Positions 28,311-36,933 of a DNA stretch of 64,000 nucleotides are shown piece after piece. The position numbers and the translations under genes were made by a program. Source of the DNA: CAIOYC01 sp965277345. Its GTDB lineage: Bacteria; Pseudomonadota; Alphaproteobacteria; Caulobacterales; Caulobacteraceae. Each line of letters starts with the position of its first letter. The first letter of the stretch is position 1. The notes beneath the pieces were generated by a model, which ran no database searches, was not told the origin of the DNA, and saw only the letters and a program-made list of their open reading frames with translations. The stretch is from the NCBI GenBank assembly GCA_965277345.1, contig CBDICI010000002.1, forward strand, positions 186,001-250,000. Reading direction: 5' to 3'.

Positions 28311-29724
28311 TCCGCCTGCACCGTTGCTGGGGGCGGCGCTTCTCGGCGCGCTGCTGGCCAGTTGCTCCTTCGCGCCGCCCTACCAGGTTCCGCCGACGCC
28401 GACGGTGACGGCGTTCAAGGAGGCCGGCCCCTGGACCCTCGCCCAGCCCGCCGACGCCATGCCGAAGGGACCGTGGTGGACCGTGTTCGACGATCCGGCG
28501 CTCAGCGACCTTGAGGCGCGGCTGGATCGGGCCAACCCCACGCTGGCGGAAGCCTTGTCCCGCTATGACCAGGCCCGCGCCTATTATGGCGAGGCGCAAT
28601 CGGTGCTGCTGCCCCGGATCGGCGCGGGCGGCTACGTCACCGATAACCGGCAATCGGATCACCGCCCCCTGCGCGGCTCCAACCAGCCCGACGACTACGC
28701 CGCCAATTCGCTTGCCTTGCAGATCGACTACGAGCTCGACCTGTGGGGTCGGGTGCGCAACCTCGTGGCCGCCGGCAAGGCCGAGGTCGAGGCCACCCGG
28801 TCCGACACCGAGAACGTCCGCCTGAGCCTGGAGGCCCAGTTGGCCGACGCCTATCTGCGGCTGCGGGGCCTGGACGTGCAGGCGGGCCTGCTTCGCGACG
28901 CCGTCGGCGCCTATCAGCGGGCGTTGACCCTGACCGAGGCCCGGCACAGCGGCGGCGCGTCCTCCGAGATCGACGTGGAGCGCGCCAGCACCCAGCTCGA
29001 CAGCGCCCGCGCCCAGGTGTCCGACATCGCCGCCTCCCGTGCACTCTATGAGCACGCCATCGCCAGCCTGATCGGTGAGCCCGCCTCGACCTTCGGCCTC
29101 GCCCCCGCCGCCACCGAGCCGCGCCTGCCGCACATTCCGCTCGGCGTGCCGTCGGACCTGTTGCAGCGGCGGCCGGACATCGCCGCCGCCGAGCGCCGCG
29201 TGGCCGCCGCCAATGCGCAGATCGGCGTGGCCCGCGCTGCCTTCTTCCCCTCGATCACGCTCGACGGCGTGCGCGGCTTTCAGAACACCGGCGCCAACGA
29301 CTTCTTCGGCAGCGGCAACAGTTTCTGGATGCTGGGCCCCAACCTGGCGCTGACCCTGTTCGACGGGGGCCGCCGCCGCGCCGTGGTCGCCGCAGCAAAC
29401 GCCGCGCGCGAGATCGCCGCCGACGCCTATCGCGCCCGCGTGCTGTCCGCCTTCCAGGACGTGGAGGACAATCTTGCGCTCCTCAACCATCTGGCGGTGG
29501 AGGGAGACGACCAGGCGCGGGCCGTCGCCTCCGCCGGCCGCACCGAGCAGCTGGCGCTGGCGCGCTATCGGGCCGGCGCGGTCACCTATCTGGAGGTGGT
29601 CACCGCCCAGACCGCCGCGCTGCAGGCGCGCCGCGCCGCCGCCGACGTGGGCGAGCGACGCCTGTCCGCCAGCGTCCGCCTGATCCGCGCCCTGGGCGGC
29701 GGCTGGAACGGCTCGGCGGCATAG
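28297..29724 (+). CDS. RND outer-membrane factor lipoprotein (NodT/OprM family)
   Basis: The 475-residue protein starts at GTG 28297, six bases after GGGAG, and has a lipoprotein signal with the lipobox LLASC. The mature protein begins SFAPPYQVPP, typical of OprM/NodT. Two homologous efflux-protein repeats follow, with markers WWTVFDDPALSDLEARL, QIDYELDLWGRVRN, VPSDLLQRRPDIAAAERR and ALTLFDGGRRRA. It forms the trimeric outer-membrane exit duct for the permease and adaptor encoded upstream. The start overlaps the adaptor gene by 14 bases. Confidence 0.94.
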   Translation: MRRASPPAPLLGAALLGALLASCSFAPPYQVPPTPTVTAFKEAGPWTLAQPADAMPKGPWWTVFDDPALSDLEARLDRANPTLAEALSRYDQARAYYGEAQSVLLPRIGAGGYVTDNRQSDHRPLRGSNQPDDYAANSLALQIDYELDLWGRVRNLVAAGKAEVEATRSDTENVRLSLEAQLADAYLRLRGLDVQAGLLRDAVGAYQRALTLTEARHSGGASSEIDVERASTQLDSARAQVSDIAASRALYEHAIASLIGEPASTFGLAPAATEPRLPHIPLGVPSDLLQRRPDIAAAERRVAAANAQIGVARAAFFPSITLDGVRGFQNTGANDFFGSGNSFWMLGPNLALTLFDGGRRRAVVAAANAAREIAADAYRARVLSAFQDVEDNLALLNHLAVEGDDQARAVASAGRTEQLALARYRAGAVTYLEVVTAQTAALQARRAAADVGERRLSASVRLIRALGGGWNGSAA

Positions 29725-29929
29725 CGGCGGCGGCGGTGGGCGACGCGTTCTCGCCCAGCCCCACGACCGTTCGCTGGTTTGAGTCCCCATCCGGTTGATG
29801 CAGCTGATTGTCGAAGGCCTGCCTTTCGAGAGCGGGGTGGATATTGGCCGTGAGGCGGTTGGCTCTTTGTCGAAAGCGTGCTCCCCAAGATTGGGTCCGG
29901 TGTCGACTAGGCGTGGCGCGCCGAGGTTG

Positions 29930-30538
29930 TCACGACACTCCGCCGCCGTAACGCCAAATCCAGCCGGCGAAGAGCAGGCCCATGGCCGCCAGCCAGCTCC
30001 CCGCGACGCGGACGGCGACGATCGGCCAAAATCGCCGCACTCGAAGCGTCAGCGAGGCCGCAAGCGCGAAGACCACAAACGCGGACGCCGCCATGCCGAC
30101 CACGCTTAGCAGTCCACCGGTGTCTCCGGCGCCGTCTGCACAGCCGCGCAGGCCGCCGGCAAGGACGGCGATCATTGCACACACGGCAGCGGCGGTGGAG
30201 GCGTTGCTCGCCAGCAGGGCGCCGATGCCGATCATCAACGCCGCCGTCAGCGGTGCATAGGCGACGTCCAGCCGCCCGGGTCCGATCGCCGCGCCGGCCA
30301 CCCCGCCCAAAATCCACGCCGCCGTCAGCGCCATCAACGACCAGCGCGCATGACGGGGACCCTGCAAGCCCGCGTACAAGGCGAGTGCAGCCGTCGGCAA
30401 GCTGTCCTCGGCGCTGAAGGCGAAATGAACGATGCCGTCATAGACCGGGCCCATGCCCGTGACGACCAGATGGGCTTGTGCGGCGTGCGGCGCGAGAGCG
30501 AGGCCAGCGGCGAGCAGAAGGGGGAGTCGCCGCCTCAT
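29930..30538 (-). CDS. HupE/UreJ-like membrane protein (third of three)
   Basis: The 202-residue protein has a signal-like N-terminus (MRRRLPLLLAAGLALAPHAA) ending in AQAH, then about five or six hydrophobic spans. The stretch GMGPVYDGIVHFAFSAEDSL resembles the first transmembrane signature of HupE-type proteins but is divergent. HupE/UreJ relatives carry nickel or cobalt in other bacteria; that role is not shown here. The start codon overlaps the stop of the preceding HupE gene in an ATGA. It is the last gene of the seven-gene minus-strand operon of locus B. Confidence 0.7.
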   Translation of the reverse strand: MRRRLPLLLAAGLALAPHAAQAHLVVTGMGPVYDGIVHFAFSAEDSLPTAALALYAGLQGPRHARWSLMALTAAWILGGVAGAAIGPGRLDVAYAPLTAALMIGIGALLASNASTAAAVCAMIAVLAGGLRGCADGAGDTGGLLSVVGMAASAFVVFALAASLTLRVRRFWPIVAVRVAGSWLAAMGLLFAGWIWRYGGGVS

Positions 30539-31140
30539 GCGAAGGCCCGCAGCAAAAAGTAGGCGCCGCCGCAGGCGATGGCGCCGCCGACCCCTTGCAA
30601 AGCGATCCGTCCGGCCCGCCAACGATGGATCAGGCCGATGGCGATGCCGGTGGCGTGCAGCAGGCCCGTCGCCAGCACAAAGCCCGCGCTATAGAGGAGC
30701 GCGTTCTGGCGAGGCGGCAGCTCCGCCCCGTGGGCGTAACCGTGGAACAGGCCGAATAGGCCGACCATGGTCATGGCGAGCGGCAAGGCGGGACGCCACG
30801 CGAAGGCGATGGCGCCGCCGAGGCAGAGGCCCGAAAGCGCGATGGCGATCTCGCTGCCGGGCAAGGGCAAGCCGATCAGCCCGATGAACCCGCCCACGGC
30901 CATGATGAGCGGGAAGGTGAGCGGCAGGAGCCATAGGGCCGGCCGCCCCAGTTGAGCGCCCCAGATGCCCACCGCCACCATGGCGATGATGTGATCGAGC
31001 CCGGAAATCGGGTGCCTAAAGCCGCTGACGAAGCCTATCGCCTCGCCGCCCACAATGTGCGCCAGGGCGATCTGCGGCGCGCCCGCCGCCAGCACCACGG
31101 CGCCCACCGTCAGGCCAGGCTTCTGCCCGGAGCGCGTCAT
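30535..31140 (-). CDS. HupE/UreJ family protein (second of three)
   Basis: The 201-residue integral membrane protein shows the classical HupE motif HPISGLDHIIAMVAVGIWGAQ (given here as the stretch around residues 40-60), a second histidine motif GLFGLFHGYAHGAE and about six spans. This is the PF04955 family, putative secondary nickel/cobalt transporters found with hydrogenases and ureases. Neither enzyme is encoded in the window. Both the start and the stop overlap neighbours in ATGA junctions, so it is tightly coupled to them. Confidence 0.85.
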   Translation of the reverse strand: MTRSGQKPGLTVGAVVLAAGAPQIALAHIVGGEAIGFVSGFRHPISGLDHIIAMVAVGIWGAQLGRPALWLLPLTFPLIMAVGGFIGLIGLPLPGSEIAIALSGLCLGGAIAFAWRPALPLAMTMVGLFGLFHGYAHGAELPPRQNALLYSAGFVLATGLLHATGIAIGLIHRWRAGRIALQGVGGAIACGGAYFLLRAFA

Positions 31141-32147
31141 CCACCGGCCCCGAAAACGGCGAGGCCGTATTGGAACGTCCAGGCGGCGCCGAGAATGCCG
31201 ATGAGATAGGTCGGCGCCATCGCGAAGGGCCGCGGCAAGGTCAGGGCCATCAGGCGGAATGCGCGATCCAGAGCGAGGATGAGCGCGATGAACGCCAATT
31301 GGCCGATCTCCACGCCGAGGTTGAACACGATGAGCGCGCCGGCCAGCGCGCCGGTTTCCAGTCCAAGCGCGCGCAGTCCGCCGGCGAAGCCCAGCCCATG
31401 CAGCAGGCCGAAGACGAAGGCGACCGTCCACGGGTGTCGGATGGTGAGGCTCGTCTCGCCTCGGCGAGCGCGGACGATCTCCGGCGCGAGGAAAAGGATG
31501 GAAAGCGCGATCAGTGTGTTGAGCAGCGATATCGGCAAGCTGATCAGCCCGAAGGTCGCTGCGGCGAGGGTGAGCGAGTGTGCGGCCGTGAAGGCGGTGA
31601 CGGTCTTGACCAGCGCCCACCGATCCTTGACCAGCAACATCAGCCCGAGCACGAACAGAAGGTGATCTGGGCCGGTCAGGATATGCTGGACGCCGAGGCG
31701 CAGGAACGCGATCGCCCCCATGCCGACGCCGCTTTCGAGGGTAATCTCGAGCGACGGCGCCTCGGGACGCAACACGCCGTCCATGGCTTGGTCGTGCCGC
31801 AATCGTATCCGGACGAACACGTCGGTGATGGTGTCCGCCAGGCCTTCCACGCTCACCGTACGCCCGGCCAGTGGGGCGGGGCTGGTGGTGTCGATGCTCC
31901 AGGTGCGGATCAGATAACCCGGCGCTGCGAATTGGTCCGCCGGCGCGCGCTCCAGCCAACCGTTGGACAGGTGGGGCGCAAGATGGATGGCGACGTCGCC
32001 GAGTGTGGGTTGCTTCCAGACGATCCGATAGGTGGTCGCCCCCGTCTGATCGATCTCGAGATAGGCGGGCCGCACCTCGTGCGCCGCGGCCGCGCCGACG
32101 AAGAGCAAGGCGATCAGCGAAAGGAAAATCAGCAACGTCCCCTTCAT
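31137..32147 (-). CDS. HupE/UreJ_2-type protein with exported N-terminal domain (first of three)
   Basis: The 336-residue protein has a signal peptide (MKGTLLIFLSLIALLFVGAA), an extracytoplasmic beta-rich domain of about 140 residues beginning HEVRPAYLEIDQ, and a C-terminal membrane part with GVQHILTGPDHLLFVLGLML, FTAAHSLTLA and FGLLHGLGFAGGL. That matches PF13795. The repeated histidines in the membrane helices are the presumed metal-handling residues. It overlaps the parvulin gene upstream and the next HupE gene downstream by ATGA. An open frame upstream of ATG 32147 is only read-through of the parvulin gene. Confidence 0.85.
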   Translation of the reverse strand: MKGTLLIFLSLIALLFVGAAAAHEVRPAYLEIDQTGATTYRIVWKQPTLGDVAIHLAPHLSNGWLERAPADQFAAPGYLIRTWSIDTTSPAPLAGRTVSVEGLADTITDVFVRIRLRHDQAMDGVLRPEAPSLEITLESGVGMGAIAFLRLGVQHILTGPDHLLFVLGLMLLVKDRWALVKTVTAFTAAHSLTLAAATFGLISLPISLLNTLIALSILFLAPEIVRARRGETSLTIRHPWTVAFVFGLLHGLGFAGGLRALGLETGALAGALIVFNLGVEIGQLAFIALILALDRAFRLMALTLPRPFAMAPTYLIGILGAAWTFQYGLAVFGAGG

Positions 32148-33100
32148 CGCGCCCGATCCTTGCGGATGACGGTGAAGGTCTTGGCCAATCTGTCGAAGGC
32201 GGCCTGATTGGCGGCGTCCTGGTGGGCCTGGATATAGTCGGCGCGGACGGCGTCGCGCACATCCGACAGCGCGGGATGCGACGCAGCCTGGCGGGCGTCC
32301 ACATAGAGAAGATGCCAGCCATAGGCCGAGCGATAGGGCCCGCCCCAATGGCCGGGCGGCGCCGTCAAGACCGCGGTCGCAAAGGCTGTATGTCCGAACA
32401 GCCGATAGATCTGTTCCGGCTCGTAGGCGGAGAAATCATAGAGGTCGGGGAACGGGTCGCCCTTGTCGGGCGCCCGGGTCACGGTTGGCGAAAGCGTCTT
32501 CAGGACGGCGTCGGCCCGCGCCTTGGCCGGTGCATCCCCCTTGTCGCTGGAAAAATAGATGTGGCTGAAGGTGGTCCGGGGCAGCGTGGCGTAGCGTTCT
32601 GCATGACTGGTGTAGAAAGCTGCGAGTTGCGGCTCGCTAGGTTCGGCCGGAGGGTTCAGATCCTGCAGCAGGAACTGTTCCTTTTGGACGACGCGGCGGT
32701 GCACGATCTCGTCGCCGACGTCCAGCTTCAGCGCCAGGCCTTGCCGGAACAGGATCTCGTCGCGCACGTCCTGGTCGATCAGCCCCTGGAGGGTGTGCGG
32801 GTCCGGGCGCTCTCCGAACTGCAGCGCATAGTCGTTCGCCAGTTGAGCCACATGGGCGGGGGTAATGACGATGCGGTGGACGTCGGCATTGCGTTGATAA
32901 ATCCGCCCTACCGCGAACAGCACGAACCCGATGATGATGAAGTGGACCAGGGGCTCTGCAGCAAGCTTGCGAAGCCGTCCCGGCCAGCGTTGGATTGGCG
33001 AGCCCTTACGATGTGTGACGGCTGAACGTCCGACGACGTCGGGGTCGGGGTTGGCGTTCCCCCCATCCGCGTCGGTCGGGCCTGGATCGCTTTCAGACAT
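32144..33100 (-). CDS. Membrane-anchored parvulin-type peptidyl-prolyl isomerase
   Basis: The 318-residue protein has a cytoplasmic N-terminal tail, one membrane span (LVHFIIIGFVLFAVG, about residues 52-66), a SurA/PpiD-like helical region and a parvulin-like domain ending HWGGPYRSAYGWHLLYVD. It probably folds or inserts exported proteins of the same operon. I start at ATG 33100 (MSESDPG); ATG 33115 is possible. It is translationally coupled (ATGA) to the first HupE gene. About 250 bases separate it from the DUF3604 gene upstream, so it may have its own promoter or be read through. Confidence 0.82.
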   Translation of the reverse strand: MSESDPGPTDADGGNANPDPDVVGRSAVTHRKGSPIQRWPGRLRKLAAEPLVHFIIIGFVLFAVGRIYQRNADVHRIVITPAHVAQLANDYALQFGERPDPHTLQGLIDQDVRDEILFRQGLALKLDVGDEIVHRRVVQKEQFLLQDLNPPAEPSEPQLAAFYTSHAERYATLPRTTFSHIYFSSDKGDAPAKARADAVLKTLSPTVTRAPDKGDPFPDLYDFSAYEPEQIYRLFGHTAFATAVLTAPPGHWGGPYRSAYGWHLLYVDARQAASHPALSDVRDAVRADYIQAHQDAANQAAFDRLAKTFTVIRKDRAR

Positions 33101-33348
33101 GCCTTCAAACTGCATGGAAGGGTTTCAGAAAGCCACCGACGGCGGCGAGGACGATATGGTCCGCCGCCGTCTCGGCGGACAAGGCGCCGAGTTCTTGGCC
33201 CACATCACCAAGCCCATGATGGAGAGTGATAGAGCCCGGGGCGATGTTCCGCGCGACCTTCCGGAGCTTCAACTCCATCCCTACCATGCCCTTCCTCGGC
33301 GCCTGTTGGCCGATCGAAGCGGCGATTCGGGCGGCCTACATCGAAAAC

Positions 33349-35322
33349 TCAGCCCTTGGCCCGCTCTGACTTCGGCGGCGTGAACCAGATCGGGGATGAC
33401 CAGGCGCGCTCCTGGATGGTCGCCGGCGCCCCGGCCGGGATCGGCAGGGCGTTGGCGATCGCCAGATGCGTGGTCCAACGGGCGGTCGGGATTTCCAGGG
33501 CGCGTGCATAATAGACTGCTGGCGCGTGGGGGTCGAACTGCGGGTCTTCCCAGACGGTCGCCAAGGTCGGGGCGCCGATCGAATTGGTATAGTTTCCGGT
33601 CTTGAGATCAACGGTGTTCCCGACCGGAGGCGCCTTGCCAGTCCGCCGATCCACGGTCCGACCGTTCGATACGGCGACATCGAAGACCTTCTCCTGATAG
33701 GTCTTGCCGACCAGCCAGACCTTGATGATCTGAATGCGGTCGAGGTTCGCCCCGTCGGGGTCCTTGGTCGCCTGCAGGATGAATCGGGGCGCGGACCGCT
33801 CACCGGTGGCTGGCAAGTCGGAGCCCATCGGCACTCCCTGCGCATAGGCCTGCCGCACCCAGCCGGCCTTTTGCAGCAGGGATGGGGCGAAGGACCAGCC
33901 CCCGAACATCCTGAGGCGGATGCGCGTGCCGGTGGTGGCGAAGGTTTCCTTGCGCTTGAGCGCGGCAAAGATCGACGGACGATTGTTCTGTTCTGCCCAG
34001 ACGCCGGTGATGCTTGCCCCAGAAAACTGGAGGGGATTGTTTTCGCGCTGCCCGTTGGGACGCACTGCGACTTCGGCGCGATCCATTCCCAGCGCGGCGC
34101 GCGCGGCGGCGCCACGCGGCAGCATGGTCTTCGGGTCGAGCCCGCTGATCCGACCGGCATAGGCGTTTTCGTCACTGGCGCTGAGCCCGTTATGGATGTC
34201 GGAAGCGCCCACCACGCCCATCTTGAAGGGGTTGGCGCCGACCTGAGATTGGATGATCAGGCCGCGCCCGTAGGCTTCTCGAACATAAGAGCCATGCTGC
34301 ACCGGGTGGTTCTCGCCGGCATAGACCCGGTCGACGATCTCGAAATTGGCGAACTCGTCGTTGGGCGAGAGTTCGGGGGTGGTGTCGGACGAGCCCTTGG
34401 TCTGGGCAATCTCCACCAAAGGCTCGTTCAGCGCGCGCTGCTGGGCGTAGGCCTCATCGATCGGCCGGCCGTCCGACATATTCCAGTCGAAGTCGCGACC
34501 ATCGCTGAGGTTGGAATTGTGCGGGATGGCCAGCACATCGATGCCCTGTTTGCGAACGGCGGTGAGGTACTTCCAGAGGTCTTCGGGCTTGTTCGAGTCC
34601 ACGGCCGTGAAGGGCGCGGGTGCGTGATCCGCATCGAAGATCACGTTGCGGTGCATATGAATCCCCTTCTCCGGGGAGGAGGTCCACTCATACGCCACAA
34701 AGGTGGTGAATTTTCCGGGCTGATAGTTGTCGTTGGCGGCCTTCATCTCCAGCGCCCAGCCGTTGGCGGTCTGGGCGGCGGCTTTCAGATCGGGCGCGGC
34801 TGCGTTGTTTTGGCCCGTCACCGCCGCGCCGGCGATATTGAAGGCCTTGGCGCCTCCGCTGCTGAGTTGCTTGCCGATGTCGCTTTTGGAGAAGGCGCTG
34901 TCGGGGTCGTCCAGCTGTTTCATGGCGCCGAGATATTCGGAGTGGTCGGTGACGGCGGTGAAATCCAGCGGCCAGGCCCGCCTGGCCGGCACCATGCCGT
35001 CGACCTGAAGTTGCTGCTCCTTGGCGAGTTGGATGGCTGGGACCATCACCGTCTCTCCGCGCGCGAACTTGTAGGCCTGATCCGGTGTGACCTTGGTGCC
35101 GAACGCCCAAGCATCGAATGACATGACGGTGTGGAGATGGAGTTCGCCGAAGAAAGCGCGGCGGTTTTCGGGCGCGGCCTGATTTGCATCCGGCATCGTC
35201 ATCGCCGTGGCGCGGGAAATCATGGTCGGGGCGCCGCGCTCCGGCGCGAAGGCGATCGTGGCCCCGGCGCCGGCGACGACTGCCGCGATCCCACCGGTGA
35301 TCCAAAGCGTGCGATGTCCCAT
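33349..35322 (-). CDS. DUF3604 exported protein (PHP-like hydrolase fold)
   Basis: The 657-residue protein has an N-terminal membrane/signal segment (LWITGGIAAVVAGAGATIA) and the DUF3604 pattern: AFFGELHLHTVMSFDAW, FTAVTDHSEYLGAM, FVAYEWTS, LAIPHNSNLSDG, GVVGASDIHNGLSASDENAY. These His/Asp clusters look like a PHP/amidohydrolase-type metal site. No reaction has been assigned to the family to my knowledge. ATG 35322 is preceded by AGAGGAGG. It lies 18 bases after the DUF1214 gene and belongs to that operon. Confidence 0.88.
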   Translation of the reverse strand: MGHRTLWITGGIAAVVAGAGATIAFAPERGAPTMISRATAMTMPDANQAAPENRRAFFGELHLHTVMSFDAWAFGTKVTPDQAYKFARGETVMVPAIQLAKEQQLQVDGMVPARRAWPLDFTAVTDHSEYLGAMKQLDDPDSAFSKSDIGKQLSSGGAKAFNIAGAAVTGQNNAAAPDLKAAAQTANGWALEMKAANDNYQPGKFTTFVAYEWTSSPEKGIHMHRNVIFDADHAPAPFTAVDSNKPEDLWKYLTAVRKQGIDVLAIPHNSNLSDGRDFDWNMSDGRPIDEAYAQQRALNEPLVEIAQTKGSSDTTPELSPNDEFANFEIVDRVYAGENHPVQHGSYVREAYGRGLIIQSQVGANPFKMGVVGASDIHNGLSASDENAYAGRISGLDPKTMLPRGAAARAALGMDRAEVAVRPNGQRENNPLQFSGASITGVWAEQNNRPSIFAALKRKETFATTGTRIRLRMFGGWSFAPSLLQKAGWVRQAYAQGVPMGSDLPATGERSAPRFILQATKDPDGANLDRIQIIKVWLVGKTYQEKVFDVAVSNGRTVDRRTGKAPPVGNTVDLKTGNYTNSIGAPTLATVWEDPQFDPHAPAVYYARALEIPTARWTTHLAIANALPIPAGAPATIQERAWSSPIWFTPPKSERAKG

Positions 35323-35340
35323 GTGAACCTCCTCTTATCC

Positions 35341-35955
35341 TTATAATATCCCGGACGCTGCCGCAGGGCCGCCCGTATTGCAGGAAACCCTTCGGATTTC
35401 CGGCAATGGAACGCGGTCCCGATGATCTGCGACGCCGGTATTGGGCTGATACAGGCGAAGCAGGAGCTGCATCAGACCATCGCGCCCGCCGAAGGTCAGC
35501 CGGTTTTGCCCCTCCCCCGAGGGCGCCAGCGCTATGGTCCAGCGGCCGTTGGCATCGATGGCGGTGTCCGACATCGACCACGAATAGCGGTTGGCCGGAT
35601 TGTCAATATAGAAGCCGTCGCGATAGAGGGTCAGGCTCCACCAGCGGGTCGGCAGCGGACCACCGATCACAGTATAGGTGCAGGCGCGCCGAAGCCGCTC
35701 GCCCGCGGAGTCGTGGCTGGCGGTGAAATAGACCACCTCGGAGGGCGGCAGGCCCCAGATGCCGTGGAGGGCGACACGGGCGCGCGTATACGGGTTCTGG
35801 TGCGCTTGGCCGATGGCGGCGCTGGTGGACCAGGCGCCGACCTTCTGATCTTCCTTGGCGTTGGGATTGGTCACGGCCCAGAAGGTGGCGGCGCCGGCGA
35901 GCGCACCCAGCACGCCCCCCGTGAGCAGCGACGCGGCGGTCCAGACCCGCTTCAA
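35341..35955 (-). CDS. DUF1214 protein
   Basis: The 204-residue protein has an N-terminal hydrophobic anchor (AASLLTGGVLGALAGAATFW) and the DUF1214 domain with YTRARVALHGIWGLPPSE and RWWSLTLYRDGFYI followed by NRYSWS. The start is TTG 35955, overlapping the DUF1254 stop (TTGA); no ATG is available. DUF1214 and DUF1254 normally occur together, fused or paired, and probably form one complex on the periplasmic side. Function unknown. Confidence 0.85.
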   Translation of the reverse strand: MKRVWTAASLLTGGVLGALAGAATFWAVTNPNAKEDQKVGAWSTSAAIGQAHQNPYTRARVALHGIWGLPPSEVVYFTASHDSAGERLRRACTYTVIGGPLPTRWWSLTLYRDGFYIDNPANRYSWSMSDTAIDANGRWTIALAPSGEGQNRLTFGGRDGLMQLLLRLYQPNTGVADHRDRVPLPEIRRVSCNTGGPAAASGIL

Positions 35956-36527
35956 GACCGAGCCTCCTTCGCCGGACGCATGACGAGGCCCCGACTCTCC
36001 GCTTCCAGCGCCGTGACATAGGCCTTGTCCGTGCGGTCGCGTATGAAGCAGCGCAACAGCACCACGCCTTCGGTCGATGGCAGGATGGCCTCATCCTTGA
36101 CCGGTTCAGCGACGTGCTGCTGCGCGGTTCCAAGACCGATCGAGATCCGCCCATCGGGGGAGTCCCGGTCCGAACGGATGAGGACGGTGTCGGTATTCCG
36201 GGCGAATACAGAGGCCGACCAATAGGTGCAGCTATGCGGCCGAACCCCTTCGACTATCAAAGGGCCTTTGCGAAGGTCCAGATAGGCGCGCGTGCTGAGC
36301 GTGTCCGGGTTGGCCAGCGGCACGCTGGTTGCGCCGGCGCGCGGCGGCTTGGCGTAGATGAGCGCATTCATCCGCCCGCCGCGCCGCAGCCCCTCGGCGA
36401 TCTGATGATCGGTCGACCAGTCCGGGCTGAGAAAGAGCACGCCCAGATGCACAACGATCGCCATGACGACGAACGCGACGCCGCCGACGATCACGCTGTG
36501 CCAAAGCTGAGATTTGCGCTGACCCAT
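35952..36527 (-). CDS. DUF1254 protein
   Basis: The 191-residue protein has one N-terminal span (VIVGGVAFVVMAIVVHLGVL) and a domain with GGRMNALIYAKPP, NPDTLSTRAYLDLRKGPLIV and ARNTDTVLIR typical of DUF1254. It is the short, stand-alone form and partners the DUF1214 gene that overlaps its stop. ATG 36527 is the most natural start (MGQRKSQLW). It is the first gene of the minus-strand operon of locus B and diverges from the TonB receptor. Confidence 0.83.
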   Translation of the reverse strand: MGQRKSQLWHSVIVGGVAFVVMAIVVHLGVLFLSPDWSTDHQIAEGLRRGGRMNALIYAKPPRAGATSVPLANPDTLSTRAYLDLRKGPLIVEGVRPHSCTYWSASVFARNTDTVLIRSDRDSPDGRISIGLGTAQQHVAEPVKDEAILPSTEGVVLLRCFIRDRTDKAYVTALEAESRGLVMRPAKEARS

Positions 36528-36933
36528 ATCAGATCGTTGAAAACCGACCGATCGGCTGGCTGGATCGCCGGGACGAATTTTCAACCTCCCGCCCAAGCGA
36601 CGAGCGCGCCGTCATGTCTGAACCGTGCCGATCATTCACAATTTCTAACCGATCATCCGAAAAACTCAAGTGCGCCTGCGACAGAAGGAGCCCTCAACGG
36701 GTGAGCACAAACTTTAACGCATTGATTATAAATATATTATTATAGGTTAGACCGATGCTTCTTTGCGACTGTTTGAATAAGTTGAGATGTCCTTCAACAT
36801 TCCGCCAGCCCAATTTATGCCTTGCCGGGTGGAATTTTCTGCATTCATATGCCACCAAAATGGAGGATTGGTCCCCTTGCCGGGGATCAAAAACGAACGA
36901 GGGAAATGCACGGCAAGTGCAAAAGGGGGAAAT
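36528..36933. promoter_or_regulatory. Divergent control region of locus B, AT-rich
   Basis: This 406-base gap carries no credible gene. It is strikingly AT-rich for this window, especially 36721-36746, where ATTGATTATAAATATATTAT runs into TATAGG. TATAAT-like boxes occur on both strands. The region must hold the promoters for the DUF1254 operon and for the TonB receptor operon. I see no clean inverted repeat long enough to name an operator. Confidence 0.6.

Noticed and set aside
29725..29929. Possible gene between the efflux operon and the HupE genes
   Set aside because: Frames here are short and without motif or ribosome-binding site. The space most likely holds transcript ends of two convergent operons.
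33105..33287. A 60-residue minus-strand frame between the DUF3604 and parvulin genes
   Set aside because: It lacks a clear ribosome-binding site and any recognisable motif, and it overlaps the likely leader of the parvulin gene. The 33101-33348 gap is left as non-coding.
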